62,349 nucleotides of DNA from Selenomonadaceae bacterium. GTDB taxonomy: Bacteria; Bacillota; Negativicutes; Selenomonadales; Selenomonadaceae. Both the position numbers and the translations under genes were made by a program. Of this stretch, positions 43,701-51,750 are shown one piece after another (positions within the stretch are counted from its first letter, which is position 1; every line of letters starts with the position of its first letter). The stretch lies in assembly GCA_017476425.1 (NCBI GenBank), contig JAFUZV010000005.1:1-62349 (forward strand). Direction: 5' to 3'. The notes under the pieces were generated by a model. It searched no databases, was not told the origin of the DNA, and saw only the letters and a list, made by a program, of their open reading frames with translations.

Positions 43701-44649
43701 TGCCGAGAATGTTAAACGGCGTGCCACTCAACGCAAGAAATTTTGAATTATCCTTGACGATCTTTTTAATTACGCTGTCGCCAAGTGCCGTAGTAGTACC
43801 TTCATGCGCTTCGTCAACTATAACTAAATCCCAATCAGTGTTAAAAATCGTTTCATTTTTGGAAAATTTTCCGCCGACAGTGTCAGAGCCTCTAAGGTCT
43901 TGAATTGAAGCGAAATAAACAAAATTCTTTCCGCTGCTTAATAATTTTTTGATCGAATTGCCTTTATTTTTAGATCCGTAAATATAATTTCCTTCTTGAA
44001 AAATTTTATTAAAATCTTCATACCAATTTTTATCAACAACCGGACGATGAGTAATTATAATAGTCTTTGCAAATTCCATTCTGCGGATCAATTCCAACGC
44101 TGATAAAGTTTTGCCGAAACGCATTTTTGCATTCCATAAAAAAGTTTTGCCTTTTTTGAAATAATTTTCAGTTTGTTTAATTGCATCTTCTTGTTCCGGG
44201 CGTAATGTAATAGAAATTTTGTTAGTTTCACCAGGTACACCTGACAAATTATCCATATTCAGCTTGACGGCTTGAATTGCACGAATTGCATCATCAAGAC
44301 TAACTTTAAACCATTCTCTGCCTGTCGTTTCATCTATAAAAATTCTTTCGACATTTGAATTTATCAACACTCTATGCACGTCATAATCTCTAAACGCTTG
44401 ATAATTTCCTTTGTCGCTTTTAATAGCAAGTTCAGTATACAGTAAGTTAAATTTAATTCCGGCGGTATTTGTAAACTCTTTGATCCGCTCATTTGCCGCG
44501 TCATTTAATTTTTTACAATTAGGGATCAACTTTTCAATGTTATTGACATTTTTTATAGTTGTCTCACCAATTTTTAAAAGTCCTTTGTGAGTGTCATAAG
44601 GAATTTCAAAAATATAGATCAATTTATATTGAAAAATTTCATCAAACAT
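40714..44649 (-). CDS. Restriction-modification protein: GIY-YIG-like nuclease, helicase and adenine methyltransferase C-half
   Basis: 1311 aa. Domain order: GIY-YIG/T5orf172-like nuclease (about 8-125; LIYIFEIP, LLKIGET, then EWFKVSLDDA); a superfamily 2 helicase with Walker A AKMRFGKTLSA (about 175), DEAH (VIVDEAHEGTT, about 278), SGTPF, and a C-terminal lobe (CGRLTTGVTVPEW, QTIFRIQTP); then the methyltransferase catalytic motif VVGNPPYQ (about 970); then a target-recognition-like tail carrying a 3-fold LPLVG repeat. The AdoMet-binding half of the methyltransferase is in the adjacent 272-aa gene. Together they would cut and methylate DNA. AAGGCGATGAAAA precedes the ATG. Confidence 0.85.
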   Translation of the reverse strand: MFDEIFQYKLIYIFEIPYDTHKGLLKIGETTIKNVNNIEKLIPNCKKLNDAANERIKEFTNTAGIKFNLLYTELAIKSDKGNYQAFRDYDVHRVLINSNVERIFIDETTGREWFKVSLDDAIRAIQAVKLNMDNLSGVPGETNKISITLRPEQEDAIKQTENYFKKGKTFLWNAKMRFGKTLSALELIRRMEFAKTIIITHRPVVDKNWYEDFNKIFQEGNYIYGSKNKGNSIKKLLSSGKNFVYFASIQDLRGSDTVGGKFSKNETIFNTDWDLVIVDEAHEGTTTALGDSVIKKIVKDNSKFLALSGTPFNILGNYEDNIYTWDYVMEQRQKIEWDQNHFGDSNPYDELPTMNIFTYNLGELLKNSAYVELEDKAFNFREFFRTNDNGKFIHEDDIKSFLNLLIKPGDDNYPYSTEEYRKLFQHSLWIIPGVKEGKALSRLLKNHPIFRNFEIVNVAGNGDDNEESFDAFEKVQNAINNYDYTITISCGRLTTGVTVPEWTAVFMLAGSYSTSAASYLQTIFRIQTPCNKNGKIKRNSYVFDFAPDRTLKMVAESVAISAKAGKTDDNDRSILGEFLNFCPIIAFDGGEMINFDASKLLQQLKRAYADRVVKNGFDDTSLYNDSLLKINEIEFEKFKNLTKIVSSSNSQPKVKDIEINSQGFTDEEYERIKRLDKKPKRELTDEENKFLEEVKRRNKLKATAISILRAISIRMPLLIYGADIPIDKDFTIEMLLEIDNDSWNEFMPKGVTKEVFKNFIKYYDPEIFIVAGHKIRNLAKSADDLPPTERIKKIAELFSTFKNPDKETVLTPFRVVNIHISESFGGYDFFDENHETILESPRYVETKIFKNLKAKILEINSKTGLYPLYVTYSIYRSRLGNFNESDLKPEALRRTWDQTVNENIFVVCKTPMAKAITKRTLGGFRNISVNAHYFVDLIKLLKNEQHKFVRRVKSESTWKKGTNFMKFDAVVGNPPYQIAIEGDNKNFASPIYNKFLEAAIKISDRVSLIHPARFLFNAGATPKDFNRDFLNDKHFRIVKYFQNSNELFPNTDIKGGIVITYYDSKEDFGVIGTFIPFEELKSIHQKVVIDNKDFKPLSDIVYSQINFRLSQKAYEDFPDLPQRLTDNALRTNAFDVMPDIFLDDKPFDDQEYFQMLGRQNKNRVYKWVRRDYMEDNESFYYFKVFIPKANGSGAIGEVLSTPLVGLPLVGLPLVGSTQTFISVGAFDSKAEAVAALKFVKTKFARALLGILKVTQDNPPETWAKVPLQDFTTNSDIDWSKSIAEIDQQLYKKYNLSTEEINFIETHVKAMN
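41005..41049 (-). repeat. Three 15-base tandem repeats in the target-recognition region
   Basis: The unit AGCCGACAAGCGGCA (plus strand; first copy with one change) is repeated three times and encodes LPLVG three times, about residues 1200-1215. Because 15 is a multiple of three, gain or loss keeps the frame. It resembles in-frame spacer repeats that vary specificity in HsdS proteins. Confidence 0.8.
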
Positions 44650-44652
44650 TTT

Positions 44653-45471
44653 TCATCGCCTTATATCTTTATCAAAAACATTTTCTTTGTCATCTTTCCA
44701 ATCAAAAATTTTGCAATAAATATTTTCCTCTGATGCTTTGCTGAATAAATTTATATGAATATCATCGAAATAAGGAATTTTATTTGTTAAGCCGTCCATT
44801 TGCCATAAATTCCACGATATAATTTTTGCAATTTCTTTCAAATGATCTTGTTCCGGCGAAATACTGAAACGATTTTTATAATATTCAATGTAAGTCAACA
44901 TTAAATTCATACGAGCAATTAATAAATTATCGCCTTGAAATTCATAGCCGTAAACACTTTGAAAGGCTTTTTTAGTCCATTCGATCCATTCATTATGACT
45001 TGAAATATTTTCATCGACAAGCCGAAGTTTTCTATCCAAAAGACCGATTCTATTTTTGATAGGAATTTTTTCACCGGTAACGGAATCATAGCGACTGACA
45101 ATATAAGGAGCTTCGCCGCAGGTTATTTCAAGAAAATTCGCCTCAACGTACGATCGCCAATCAGAAGTATTCAAGGATTGATCGATCAAATTATTTTGTT
45201 CGTTGCAAATCCACGCCGGAGTAAAAATTTCAGCTTTATCACGAACACGATTTTTTTTGTGTTGATCAGATTTTAAAAAGCGTGGCTGAATAATTTTTGA
45301 ATTATTGCCGGTTATCAATTCAATTTTAATTTCACTTCTTGCGCTGTATTCTTCACCGAGTGCATTATAATCATTCGTTGCCCAAATAATATTTTTTTTC
45401 GTCGTTCGATCGATCAATAACATTTTCAACAGATCAAAATTGATCTCTTCAATCGAAAAATTTATTTTCAT
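44653..45471 (-). CDS. AdoMet-binding half of the adenine methyltransferase
   Basis: 272 aa. Motif X (AEIFTPAWICNEQ; FTP at 83-85), motif I (LEITCGEAPY at 114-123) and a motif II/III-like GYEFQGDNLLIARMNLM are seen, but no NPPY motif, which is in the next gene. So this protein probably binds AdoMet and pairs with the 1311-aa protein. Its TGA is followed by AAA and then the ATG of the partner in the same reading frame; both genes have good ribosome sites (CAGGTGATGAA here). A TTGATT-17-TAAAAT promoter lies at 45488-45516. Confidence 0.8.
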   Translation of the reverse strand: MKINFSIEEINFDLLKMLLIDRTTKKNIIWATNDYNALGEEYSARSEIKIELITGNNSKIIQPRFLKSDQHKKNRVRDKAEIFTPAWICNEQNNLIDQSLNTSDWRSYVEANFLEITCGEAPYIVSRYDSVTGEKIPIKNRIGLLDRKLRLVDENISSHNEWIEWTKKAFQSVYGYEFQGDNLLIARMNLMLTYIEYYKNRFSISPEQDHLKEIAKIISWNLWQMDGLTNKIPYFDDIHINLFSKASEENIYCKIFDWKDDKENVFDKDIRR

Positions 45472-45487
45472 TTCATCACCTGTTTTT

Positions 45488-45516
45488 ATTTTATAGCTGT
45501 AACTTTAATAAATCAA
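45488..45516 (-). promoter_or_regulatory. Promoter of the restriction-modification unit
   Basis: Minus strand: TTGATT (45511-45516), a 17-base spacer and TAAAAT (45488-45493), 17 bases before the start codon of the 272-aa gene. Confidence 0.65.
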
Positions 45517-45547
45517 CGCTAAAAATTTTTGGTTATGAAAAGTTTAA

Positions 45548-45576
45548 TTGACTAAAGTAGACTTAATGATTTATAT
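45548..45576 (+). promoter_or_regulatory. MBL-fold gene promoter, near-copy of the SDR promoter
   Basis: TTGACT (45548-45553), a 17-base spacer with AAGT-N2-ACTT, and TTATAT (45571-45576). The block matches the promoter at 59569-59597 (minus) at 27 of the first 31 positions, both containing TTGACTAAAGT and ATGATTTATATT. A shared regulator is inferred. Confidence 0.7.
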
Positions 45577-45608
45577 TAGAAGAAAAATTTTAAAGTGCAG
45601 GTGATACA

Positions 45609-46727
45609 GTGGACAGAAGAACATTTATTTTAGGCGGACTCGGAGCATTAGGATTATTATCCGGCGGAGGATTTTATTTTGTGAATCAGCCGAAATTTGG
45701 ACGACTGCCGAGCGGCGAGCGATTAGAACGCATTAAGGCTTCACCTCATTATGTGAATGGACAATTTCAATGTTTAAATCCAGTGCAAATTATGACTAAC
45801 CCGGATGAAAATCGATTTTTAGCCACGTACAAATTTATAATGCGAGACAAAACAAATTTATTTCCGAAAGAAAAAATGTTATCGAAAAAAACAGATTTAC
45901 GATCTATACCTTCAAATGAAAACGTTTTAATTTGGATGGGACATTCAACTTTCTATTTACAGATCTATAGTTATAAAATTTTGATTGATCCAGTTTTTTC
46001 AAGCTATGGATCGCCGATTTTCTTTATTAACAAGGCTTTTGACGGCAGTAATATTTATACTGCTGAAGATTTTCCGGAAATTGACGTTTTAGCGATAACT
46101 CACGATCATTGGGATCATCTTGATTATTCAAGTGTTATGGCTTTAAAGCCGAAAATCAAAAAAATTGTTTGTCCGCTAGGTGTTGGTGAATATTTTGAGC
46201 AATGGAATTTTGATCTGAATAAAATTCACGAAGAAGATTGGTATACTGAAATAAATTTGTTTGACAATTTAAAAATTCATATCTTGCCTTCACAACATTT
46301 TTCAGGCAGATTTTTAACAAGCAATCCAACTGAATGGTGCAGTTTTGCCTTCATAACGCCGAAATTGAAAGTTTTCTGCAGTGGTGACGGCGGCTACGGA
46401 AGTCATTTTAAAGATATAGGTCAACGTTTCAACGGTTTTGATCTCGCACTAATGGAAAACGGTCAATATAACGAACGTTGGCATAATATTCATTTGATGC
46501 CGGAAGAAACTGCACAAGCTACAGTTGATGTTGGAGCAAAACAGCTTGTAACTTCACATAACGGCAAATTTGCATTAGCTTATCACGATTGGAAAGAACC
46601 TTTTAACGTAATGGATTATATGAGTAAAGATAAACCATTTGAAAGATTAACGCCGATGATCGGTGAAAAAGTTTACATTGGACAAGCCGGACAAAAATTT
46701 ACAAGATGGTGGACTGAAATGGAATAA
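45609..46727 (+). CDS. MBL-fold metal-dependent hydrolase (NAPE-PLD/UlaG-like), membrane-anchored
   Basis: 372 aa. GTG start (CAGGTGATACA upstream). An N-terminal MDRRTFILGG segment followed by a hydrophobic glycine-rich helix (about 8-26) looks like a signal anchor. The metallo-beta-lactamase motif THDHWDHLD (about residue 160), SQHFSGR, a metal Asp in GDGGYGSH, and HNGKFALAYHDW match the NAPE-PLD-like (lipid or lactone hydrolase) branch. The substrate is unknown. The promoter shared with the SDR-flavodoxin pair suggests a stress or redox role. Confidence 0.85.
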   Translation: MDRRTFILGGLGALGLLSGGGFYFVNQPKFGRLPSGERLERIKASPHYVNGQFQCLNPVQIMTNPDENRFLATYKFIMRDKTNLFPKEKMLSKKTDLRSIPSNENVLIWMGHSTFYLQIYSYKILIDPVFSSYGSPIFFINKAFDGSNIYTAEDFPEIDVLAITHDHWDHLDYSSVMALKPKIKKIVCPLGVGEYFEQWNFDLNKIHEEDWYTEINLFDNLKIHILPSQHFSGRFLTSNPTEWCSFAFITPKLKVFCSGDGGYGSHFKDIGQRFNGFDLALMENGQYNERWHNIHLMPEETAQATVDVGAKQLVTSHNGKFALAYHDWKEPFNVMDYMSKDKPFERLTPMIGEKVYIGQAGQKFTRWWTEME

Positions 46728-46747
46728 ATTTTCATTACAAATAAAAA

Positions 46748-46792
46748 ACTCTTCAGATAGTGAAAAATTTTCTAACTGAAGAGTAGTTTTTT
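46748..46792. terminator. Bidirectional terminator between the MBL gene and metY
   Basis: ACTCTTCAG pairs with CTGAAGAGT around a 19-base A/T loop, with T runs on both sides when read on each strand. Confidence 0.8.
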
Positions 46793-46824
46793 ATTTTATT
46801 TATAAATTTTTGATTTACATTTGA

Positions 46825-48117
46825 TCAAATTGCATCAAATGCTTGACTTAAATCCCAAATTATATCGTCAATATGTTCAGTACCGATTGAAAGACGAATC
46901 GTTGAAGGTGTAATGCCGGACTCAAGAAGTTCTTTTTCAGTCATTTGTGAATGAGTAGTTGACGCAGGGTGAATGACAAGAGATTTAACGTCAGCAACAT
47001 TAGCAAGCAATGAAAAGATTTTTAAATGATCAATAAATTTTTGTGCCGTTTTGGAATCGCCTTTAATTTCAAAAGTAAAGATTGAAATTCCGCCATTTGG
47101 AAAATATTTTTGATAAAGTTTGTGATCCGGGTGATCTTTTACTGCCGGATGATTAACTTTTGCAACTTTTTTATGTTTAGCTAGAAAATCTACAACTTTT
47201 AAAGAATTTTCAATATGTCTTTCAACTCTCAATGATAAAGTTTCAGTACCTTGCAAGAGTAAGAAAGCATTAAATGGTGAAATTGCCGCACCGGTATCAC
47301 GAAGTAAAATTGCACGAATATAAGTTACAAAAGCCGCTGATCCTAATGCTTTGTAAAAACTTACTCCGTGATAACTTGGATTAGGATCAACAAGCCAACT
47401 AAATTTGCCGGATTTTTCCCAATCAAATTTTCCACTTTCAACAATAATTCCGCCAAGCGTCGTACCGTGTCCACCGATAAATTTTGTTGCTGAATGAATT
47501 ACAATATCTGCACCATATTCAAAAGGTCTGATTTGATACGGCGTTGCAAAAGTATTATCAATAACTAAAGGTATATTATATTTATGTGCAATATCAGCAA
47601 CCGCTTGAATATCAATTAAATTTGCGTTAGGATTTCCGACGGACTCAATAAAAATTAATTGCGTATTTTTTTGAATAGCCTCTTCAAAAACTTTAACGCC
47701 TTTCGTTGGATCGACGAAAGTAGTTGTAACGCCATAAAGCGGCAAAGTATGTTCAAAATAATTATAAGTTCCGCCGTAAATCGTAGTTGCTGCAACGATA
47801 TGATCGCCGGTATGTGCAAGAGCTTGAATAGCGTATGAAACGGCGGCTGCGCCTGATGCAAGAGCTAAAGCCGCTGATCCGCCTTCAAGTGCAGCAATTC
47901 GCTTTTCTAAAACGTCTTGAGTTGGATTAGTTAAACGACCGTAAATATTACCTGCATCACGAAGACCAAAACGATCGCCGGCGTGCTTTGAATTATGGAA
48001 AACATAAGACGTAGTCTGATAAATTGGCACGGCTCTAGCATCAGTAACAGGATCAGGCTGTTCTTGACCAACGTGTAATTGTAAAGTTTCAAATTTATAT
48101 TTACGTTCTTCACTCAT
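46825..48117 (-). CDS. metY: O-acetylhomoserine sulfhydrylase (homocysteine synthase)
   Basis: 430 aa, the length of MetY. A PLP enzyme that joins sulfide to O-acetylhomoserine, giving homocysteine. The PLP Lys is in HSATKFIGGHG (Ser-x-Thr-Lys), with TNPTQDVLEKRIAALEGG, VDNTFATPY and an HPASTTHSQM segment near the end. The first residues (YKFETLQLHVGQE) are characteristic of MetY rather than MetB. The ATG follows GGAGGCAATT. It stands alone, with its own promoter and a palindromic operator at 48143. Confidence 0.93.
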   Translation of the reverse strand: MSEERKYKFETLQLHVGQEQPDPVTDARAVPIYQTTSYVFHNSKHAGDRFGLRDAGNIYGRLTNPTQDVLEKRIAALEGGSAALALASGAAAVSYAIQALAHTGDHIVAATTIYGGTYNYFEHTLPLYGVTTTFVDPTKGVKVFEEAIQKNTQLIFIESVGNPNANLIDIQAVADIAHKYNIPLVIDNTFATPYQIRPFEYGADIVIHSATKFIGGHGTTLGGIIVESGKFDWEKSGKFSWLVDPNPSYHGVSFYKALGSAAFVTYIRAILLRDTGAAISPFNAFLLLQGTETLSLRVERHIENSLKVVDFLAKHKKVAKVNHPAVKDHPDHKLYQKYFPNGGISIFTFEIKGDSKTAQKFIDHLKIFSLLANVADVKSLVIHPASTTHSQMTEKELLESGITPSTIRLSIGTEHIDDIIWDLSQAFDAI

Positions 48118-48142
48118 TATAATTGCCTCCTCAAAATAAAAA

Positions 48143-48165
48143 ATACATACTTAAATAGTATGTAT
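48143..48165. promoter_or_regulatory. Palindromic operator of metY
   Basis: ATACATACT-N5-AGTATGTAT: perfect 9-bp arms. It lies at the expected transcription start, a few bases after the -10 box, where a bound repressor would block initiation. It does not look like an S-box or a CymR site; the regulator is unidentified. Confidence 0.75.
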
Positions 48166-48167
48166 AA

Positions 48168-48196
48168 ATTATATTACTGTATTTAAATATTGTCAA
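48168..48196 (-). promoter_or_regulatory. metY promoter, perfect consensus
   Basis: Minus strand: TTGACA (48191-48196), a 17-base spacer and TATAAT (48168-48173). Confidence 0.85.
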
Positions 48197-48213
48197 TAAT
48201 TTTTCAAGAAATT

Positions 48214-49356
48214 CTAATTTGACTTATCATCTTGCAAATTTTCAAGTTTTACCTTTAAAATTCTGCGAACAGATTCATTAATTCTTTCTTCGCTAATTTC
48301 ACCTTTTTGGACTGCCTCTAAAATTCCAAGATATACTTCTTGTTCGTGTGCATAATCGTGACAAATAAGCAAAATATCAGCACCAGCCTTGACAGCATTA
48401 ACGCCAATATCTTTAAAAGAATTGTGATTCGATACTGCGCCCATTTCTAAATCATCAGTTATTATGATACCTTTATAACCGAGTTCGTTTCTAAGTAAAT
48501 TCGTCATAACATTATAAGATAACGTTGCAGCATTCTCTTGATCTATAGCCGGATATTTTAAATGTGAAACCATAACCATAAATTTATCCGGCGAATGTTT
48601 ATCAATGATCGATTTAAACGGCAATAAATCTTCTTTATCAAGTATATCACGTGAAACATCAACAGATGAAATTTCTTGATGAGGATCAGTTAAACGTTTG
48701 CCAATGCCCGGAAAATGTTTTAAACAATAAATAAAATTTTCACTTTCATAACCATTTGCTGCAGAATCTACAAAAGTTGCAACCGTTGCCGCATCATTGC
48801 TGAATGATCTTGTATCCGGTGAGCCGACATCAGCAACCGGCGCAAAATTTACATTTATACCTAAAGATTTTAATTCTTTTGAAATTTTTTCAGCCCAAAT
48901 TTTTGCTGATTCAGGATCGCCGCTATTGCCAATTTCTTCTTGAGCAGGCGGCGGATCAATTTCATTTTTCATTCTTGCAACTCTGCCGCCTTCTTCGTCA
49001 ATGGCAATAAATAACGGAACTTTTTCCTCAGATTTATTTTGTAAATTCTCTACAAGCTGCTTAACCTGCGATTTTGTATCCATATTTCGATCAAATAAGA
49101 TAATACCGCCGCAATGATATTGATGCAGCATCCAAGAACTATCATCATCAATATCAAAACCATAAATGCCGATCATTGTCATTTGACCGATCTTTTCAGT
49201 TAAAGTTAATTTTTTTAATTCTGCCTCAACAGGATCAGATTGTTCTGATTTTCCGGTTGTAATTTGATTTTCTTTCGACTCTGAATTTTCACCACAGCTA
49301 ACCATTATTAACATTGTTAAAATTAATACTAATACAGCAAAAAATTTTCTTTTCAA
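48214..49356 (-). CDS. nagZ: Beta-N-acetylhexosaminidase, lipoprotein (NagZ-like GH3)
   Basis: 380 aa from the TTG at 49356. A lipoprotein signal (LKRKFFAVLVLILTMLIMVSC; lipobox-type VSC). The GH3 domain has DEEGGRVARMK, the His/Asp loop KHFPGIGKRLTDPHQE (usual KHFPGHG...DSH) and the nucleophile Asp in IIITDDLEMGAV. It removes N-acetylglucosamine from peptidoglycan fragments or glycans, outside the inner membrane. It overlaps the stop of the upstream membrane-protein gene by a few bases, so translation is probably coupled. The loop's second His of GHG is Ile, worth noting but not disabling by itself. Confidence 0.87.
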   Translation of the reverse strand: MKRKFFAVLVLILTMLIMVSCGENSESKENQITTGKSEQSDPVEAELKKLTLTEKIGQMTMIGIYGFDIDDDSSWMLHQYHCGGIILFDRNMDTKSQVKQLVENLQNKSEEKVPLFIAIDEEGGRVARMKNEIDPPPAQEEIGNSGDPESAKIWAEKISKELKSLGINVNFAPVADVGSPDTRSFSNDAATVATFVDSAANGYESENFIYCLKHFPGIGKRLTDPHQEISSVDVSRDILDKEDLLPFKSIIDKHSPDKFMVMVSHLKYPAIDQENAATLSYNVMTNLLRNELGYKGIIITDDLEMGAVSNHNSFKDIGVNAVKAGADILLICHDYAHEQEVYLGILEAVQKGEISEERINESVRRILKVKLENLQDDKSN

Positions 49357-49358
49357 TA

Positions 49359-50087
49359 TTAACGCTCCAATCTTATAACGCCGGGTTCTGAAATTTTCCA
49401 TTCGTTTTTGCCTACATAAACTAGAATTGCCGGCAGTTCAACGAAATATTTTTTATAACTGCCTATTTCATAATTTGATGCAAAAGTTTCTTTCATACCG
49501 GCTTTGTTGTGTAATTCATCATTATAAGGTGTCAGAGGATTCGGCACGACAGCATATTTATCACTGCTTTCGATTTTCCACGCCCAAAATTTACTATCTT
49601 GAACGTTTGACGCAAAAGAAAATTTCATACTTCCAATATAAACAAGGATTTTAAGCGCGTTTTCAGATACAAAATTTTCACAAGCTCTAAGTTGTCCGGG
49701 CACCGCCATACTTTCAGCGATATGATTGTAATTCTCTAAAAATTCGTCCCAAATATGACTTATTTTTTCTTCAGGGATCAATTTTTTTTTATCAACAATC
49801 TGTTTAGGCTCCGGCTCAGGTAATTTTATTTCCGGCATTGCTTTCGGCTCATCCTTTTTGACTTCTGATTTACCGGTTAAGCCTGTTTCTAAATCCTTGA
49901 CCTTCTGCGACAAATTTTTCATATCAAAAAATAATCTTCTAATGTCTTCTCTGTCTTGCCTTTGCGTCGACCAAATGTATGCAAATGCAATTAACAGAAT
50001 TAGACTTAACACAACGCCGAGAAATATAAATATGTCAGACAAAATTGGCGGCAAAAGTCCCGATGATGTCTCTTCCATTAATCTCAC
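49359..50087 (-). CDS. Single-pass membrane protein of unknown function
   Basis: 242 aa. One transmembrane helix (about 15-38), then a coiled coil (about 42-75, DREDIRRLFFDMKNLSQKVKDLE), a Pro/Glu/Lys-rich linker and a soluble C-terminal domain (about 110-242; HIWDEFLENYNHI, WAWKIESSDKYAVVPNP) of no family I recognise. It begins a two-gene unit with the NagZ-like lipoprotein, so an envelope role is likely. The ATG or an upstream start in frame is uncertain. Confidence 0.6.
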   Translation of the reverse strand: MRLMEETSSGLLPPILSDIFIFLGVVLSLILLIAFAYIWSTQRQDREDIRRLFFDMKNLSQKVKDLETGLTGKSEVKKDEPKAMPEIKLPEPEPKQIVDKKKLIPEEKISHIWDEFLENYNHIAESMAVPGQLRACENFVSENALKILVYIGSMKFSFASNVQDSKFWAWKIESSDKYAVVPNPLTPYNDELHNKAGMKETFASNYEIGSYKKYFVELPAILVYVGKNEWKISEPGVIRLER

Positions 50088-50253
50088 TTCCTATTTACGA
50101 TTGATATAAAAAGATTTATTTATTTTACACGAAAAATTTTTTGATCGCAATAAATAATCAGTTTTTAAAGACAAAAAATTATAGATTTATCAAAGAGTTA
50201 TTATATAATAAAAATTTATTCATTAAATTAAAAATCTGCCTTTCAATTATAAC

Positions 50254-50282
50254 TTGTAATTGTCGACAATTAATATTATAAT
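50254..50282 (+). promoter_or_regulatory. Promoter of the peptidoglycan-binding 3D gene with an internal palindrome
   Basis: TTGTAA (50254-50259), a 17-base spacer and TATAAT (50277-50282). The spacer carries the perfect palindrome ATTGTCGACAAT (50259-50270), a possible operator. The 237-base divergent gap 50088-50324 has no other recognisable element. Confidence 0.65.
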
Positions 50283-50324
50283 GTCACAATTAAAAATTTT
50301 TTCGTTGAGGAGAGTGAACGGCGT

Positions 50325-51713
50325 TTGTTGAAAAAATTCATATCATTTTTAGTTACGATATTAATTTTAATGATATATTCAACAAGTTATGCAGCAGCGA
50401 TCAAAGAAGGTGATCGAGGTGAACAAGTTGCAGAAATTCAAAGAATTTTGATCGCTAAGGGACTTTTAAACGGTAATGCTGATGGAATTTGTGGAAGTGC
50501 AACGATTGAAGCAATAAAAAAATTCCAGGCAAGTCACGGACTTACTGTCGACGGAATTTGCGGCGATGAAACTTTTAATTTGATGATTGCTGATTCAAAT
50601 TCTGCTGATAATGGAAATTATGCGATCAAATTTGGAATGAGAGGCGCAGACGTTGAGGAACTTCAAAATATTTTGATCGCTCTCGGTTATATGAATGGCA
50701 AAGCTGACGGAATTGCAGGAACAAGCACGATCAACGCGATAAAAAAATTTCAATCGACGCACGGATTAACAGCTGACGGAATTTGCGGCACGGCAACTTT
50801 TGACGCAATTAACATTGAGGCTGAAAATTTTATGTCGAATAATCCAAGCAATGATAATTTCGATACGTCAAACGAAGCGATAATTGGTAGCACAATTAAA
50901 CCTGGTATGAGAGGTGAAGGCGTTGCTGATCTTCAAAGAAAATTAATTGCTCGTGGATTTTTGACTGGTCAAGCTGACGGAATTTGCGGTGATGGAACAG
51001 TTGCGGCGATCAAAAAATTTCAAGCTAGTCAAGGAATTGAACCTGACGGAATTGCCGGAGTTGTGACGTTAAGCCGCTTGAATGAATTTAACGGCGTTGA
51101 AACTTTTGAAAATAATGATTATATTCCTGAAGAATTGCCGGAAGAAATGAATAAAATCGGCGGCTATGCAGAGATCGGAAGCGTCATTAAGCCTGGAATG
51201 CACGGTGAAGGCGTTGCAGACGTTCAAAGAAAATTGATCGATCACGGCTTTTTAACCGGGCACGCTGACGGAATTTGTGGATCAAGGACTGTTGCAGCGA
51301 TCAAAGAATTTCAAGCAAGCGTTGGACTTAAAGCTGACGGCGTTTGTGGACTTCAAACTTATGCGGCACTTGAAAACGCTGATTATAATATCACTGACAC
51401 AAGCTGGAATGATGTTGTTGATGAAATGCCGACGTTAAGTAATAGCGTTTATGTTGAGGCGACGGCTTATAGTCCGTTTGAAGGCGGAAGTCATACGGCT
51501 CGTGGTAATGTCGTTCGTCGTGGAATTATCGCCGTTGATCCTCGTTTTATTCCGCTTGGAACTCGTGTATATATTCCTGGTTACGGTGAGGCGATCGCAG
51601 ATGATACCGGCGGAGCTATAATCGGTAATAGAATTGATATTGCATTTGATACTTATGCAGAAGCTATGAGTTTCGGTCGTCAACATATTGAAATTTACAT
51701 TTTGGACAATTAA
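50325..51713 (+). CDS. Exported four-repeat peptidoglycan-binding protein with a 3D (lytic) domain
   Basis: 462 aa. Signal peptide (LKKFISFLVTILILMIYSTSYAA). Four PG_binding_1 repeats (about 25-87, 98-165, 190-250, 287-355), each with a GxxVxxxQxxLxxxGxLxGxADGIxGxxTxxAIxxFQ pattern. The C-terminal 3D domain (VYVEATAYSP, then TARGNVVRRGIIAVDPRFIPLGTRVYIPG, DDTGG, DIAF; three Asp) is the lytic transglycosylase-like fold of MltA/YocH. It would cut or remodel peptidoglycan. TTG start after GAGGAGAG; a second TTG three bases later is equally possible. Confidence 0.9.
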   Translation: MLKKFISFLVTILILMIYSTSYAAAIKEGDRGEQVAEIQRILIAKGLLNGNADGICGSATIEAIKKFQASHGLTVDGICGDETFNLMIADSNSADNGNYAIKFGMRGADVEELQNILIALGYMNGKADGIAGTSTINAIKKFQSTHGLTADGICGTATFDAINIEAENFMSNNPSNDNFDTSNEAIIGSTIKPGMRGEGVADLQRKLIARGFLTGQADGICGDGTVAAIKKFQASQGIEPDGIAGVVTLSRLNEFNGVETFENNDYIPEELPEEMNKIGGYAEIGSVIKPGMHGEGVADVQRKLIDHGFLTGHADGICGSRTVAAIKEFQASVGLKADGVCGLQTYAALENADYNITDTSWNDVVDEMPTLSNSVYVEATAYSPFEGGSHTARGNVVRRGIIAVDPRFIPLGTRVYIPGYGEAIADDTGGAIIGNRIDIAFDTYAEAMSFGRQHIEIYILDN

Positions 51714-51750
51714 TTTAGAAAAATTTTTAAATTAGGTGAGTGAAAATAAC

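Noticed and set aside
48118..48213. An S-box or other riboswitch upstream of metY
   Set aside because: The leader is under 50 bases from the predicted start, far too short for an S-box; only the palindrome is visible.
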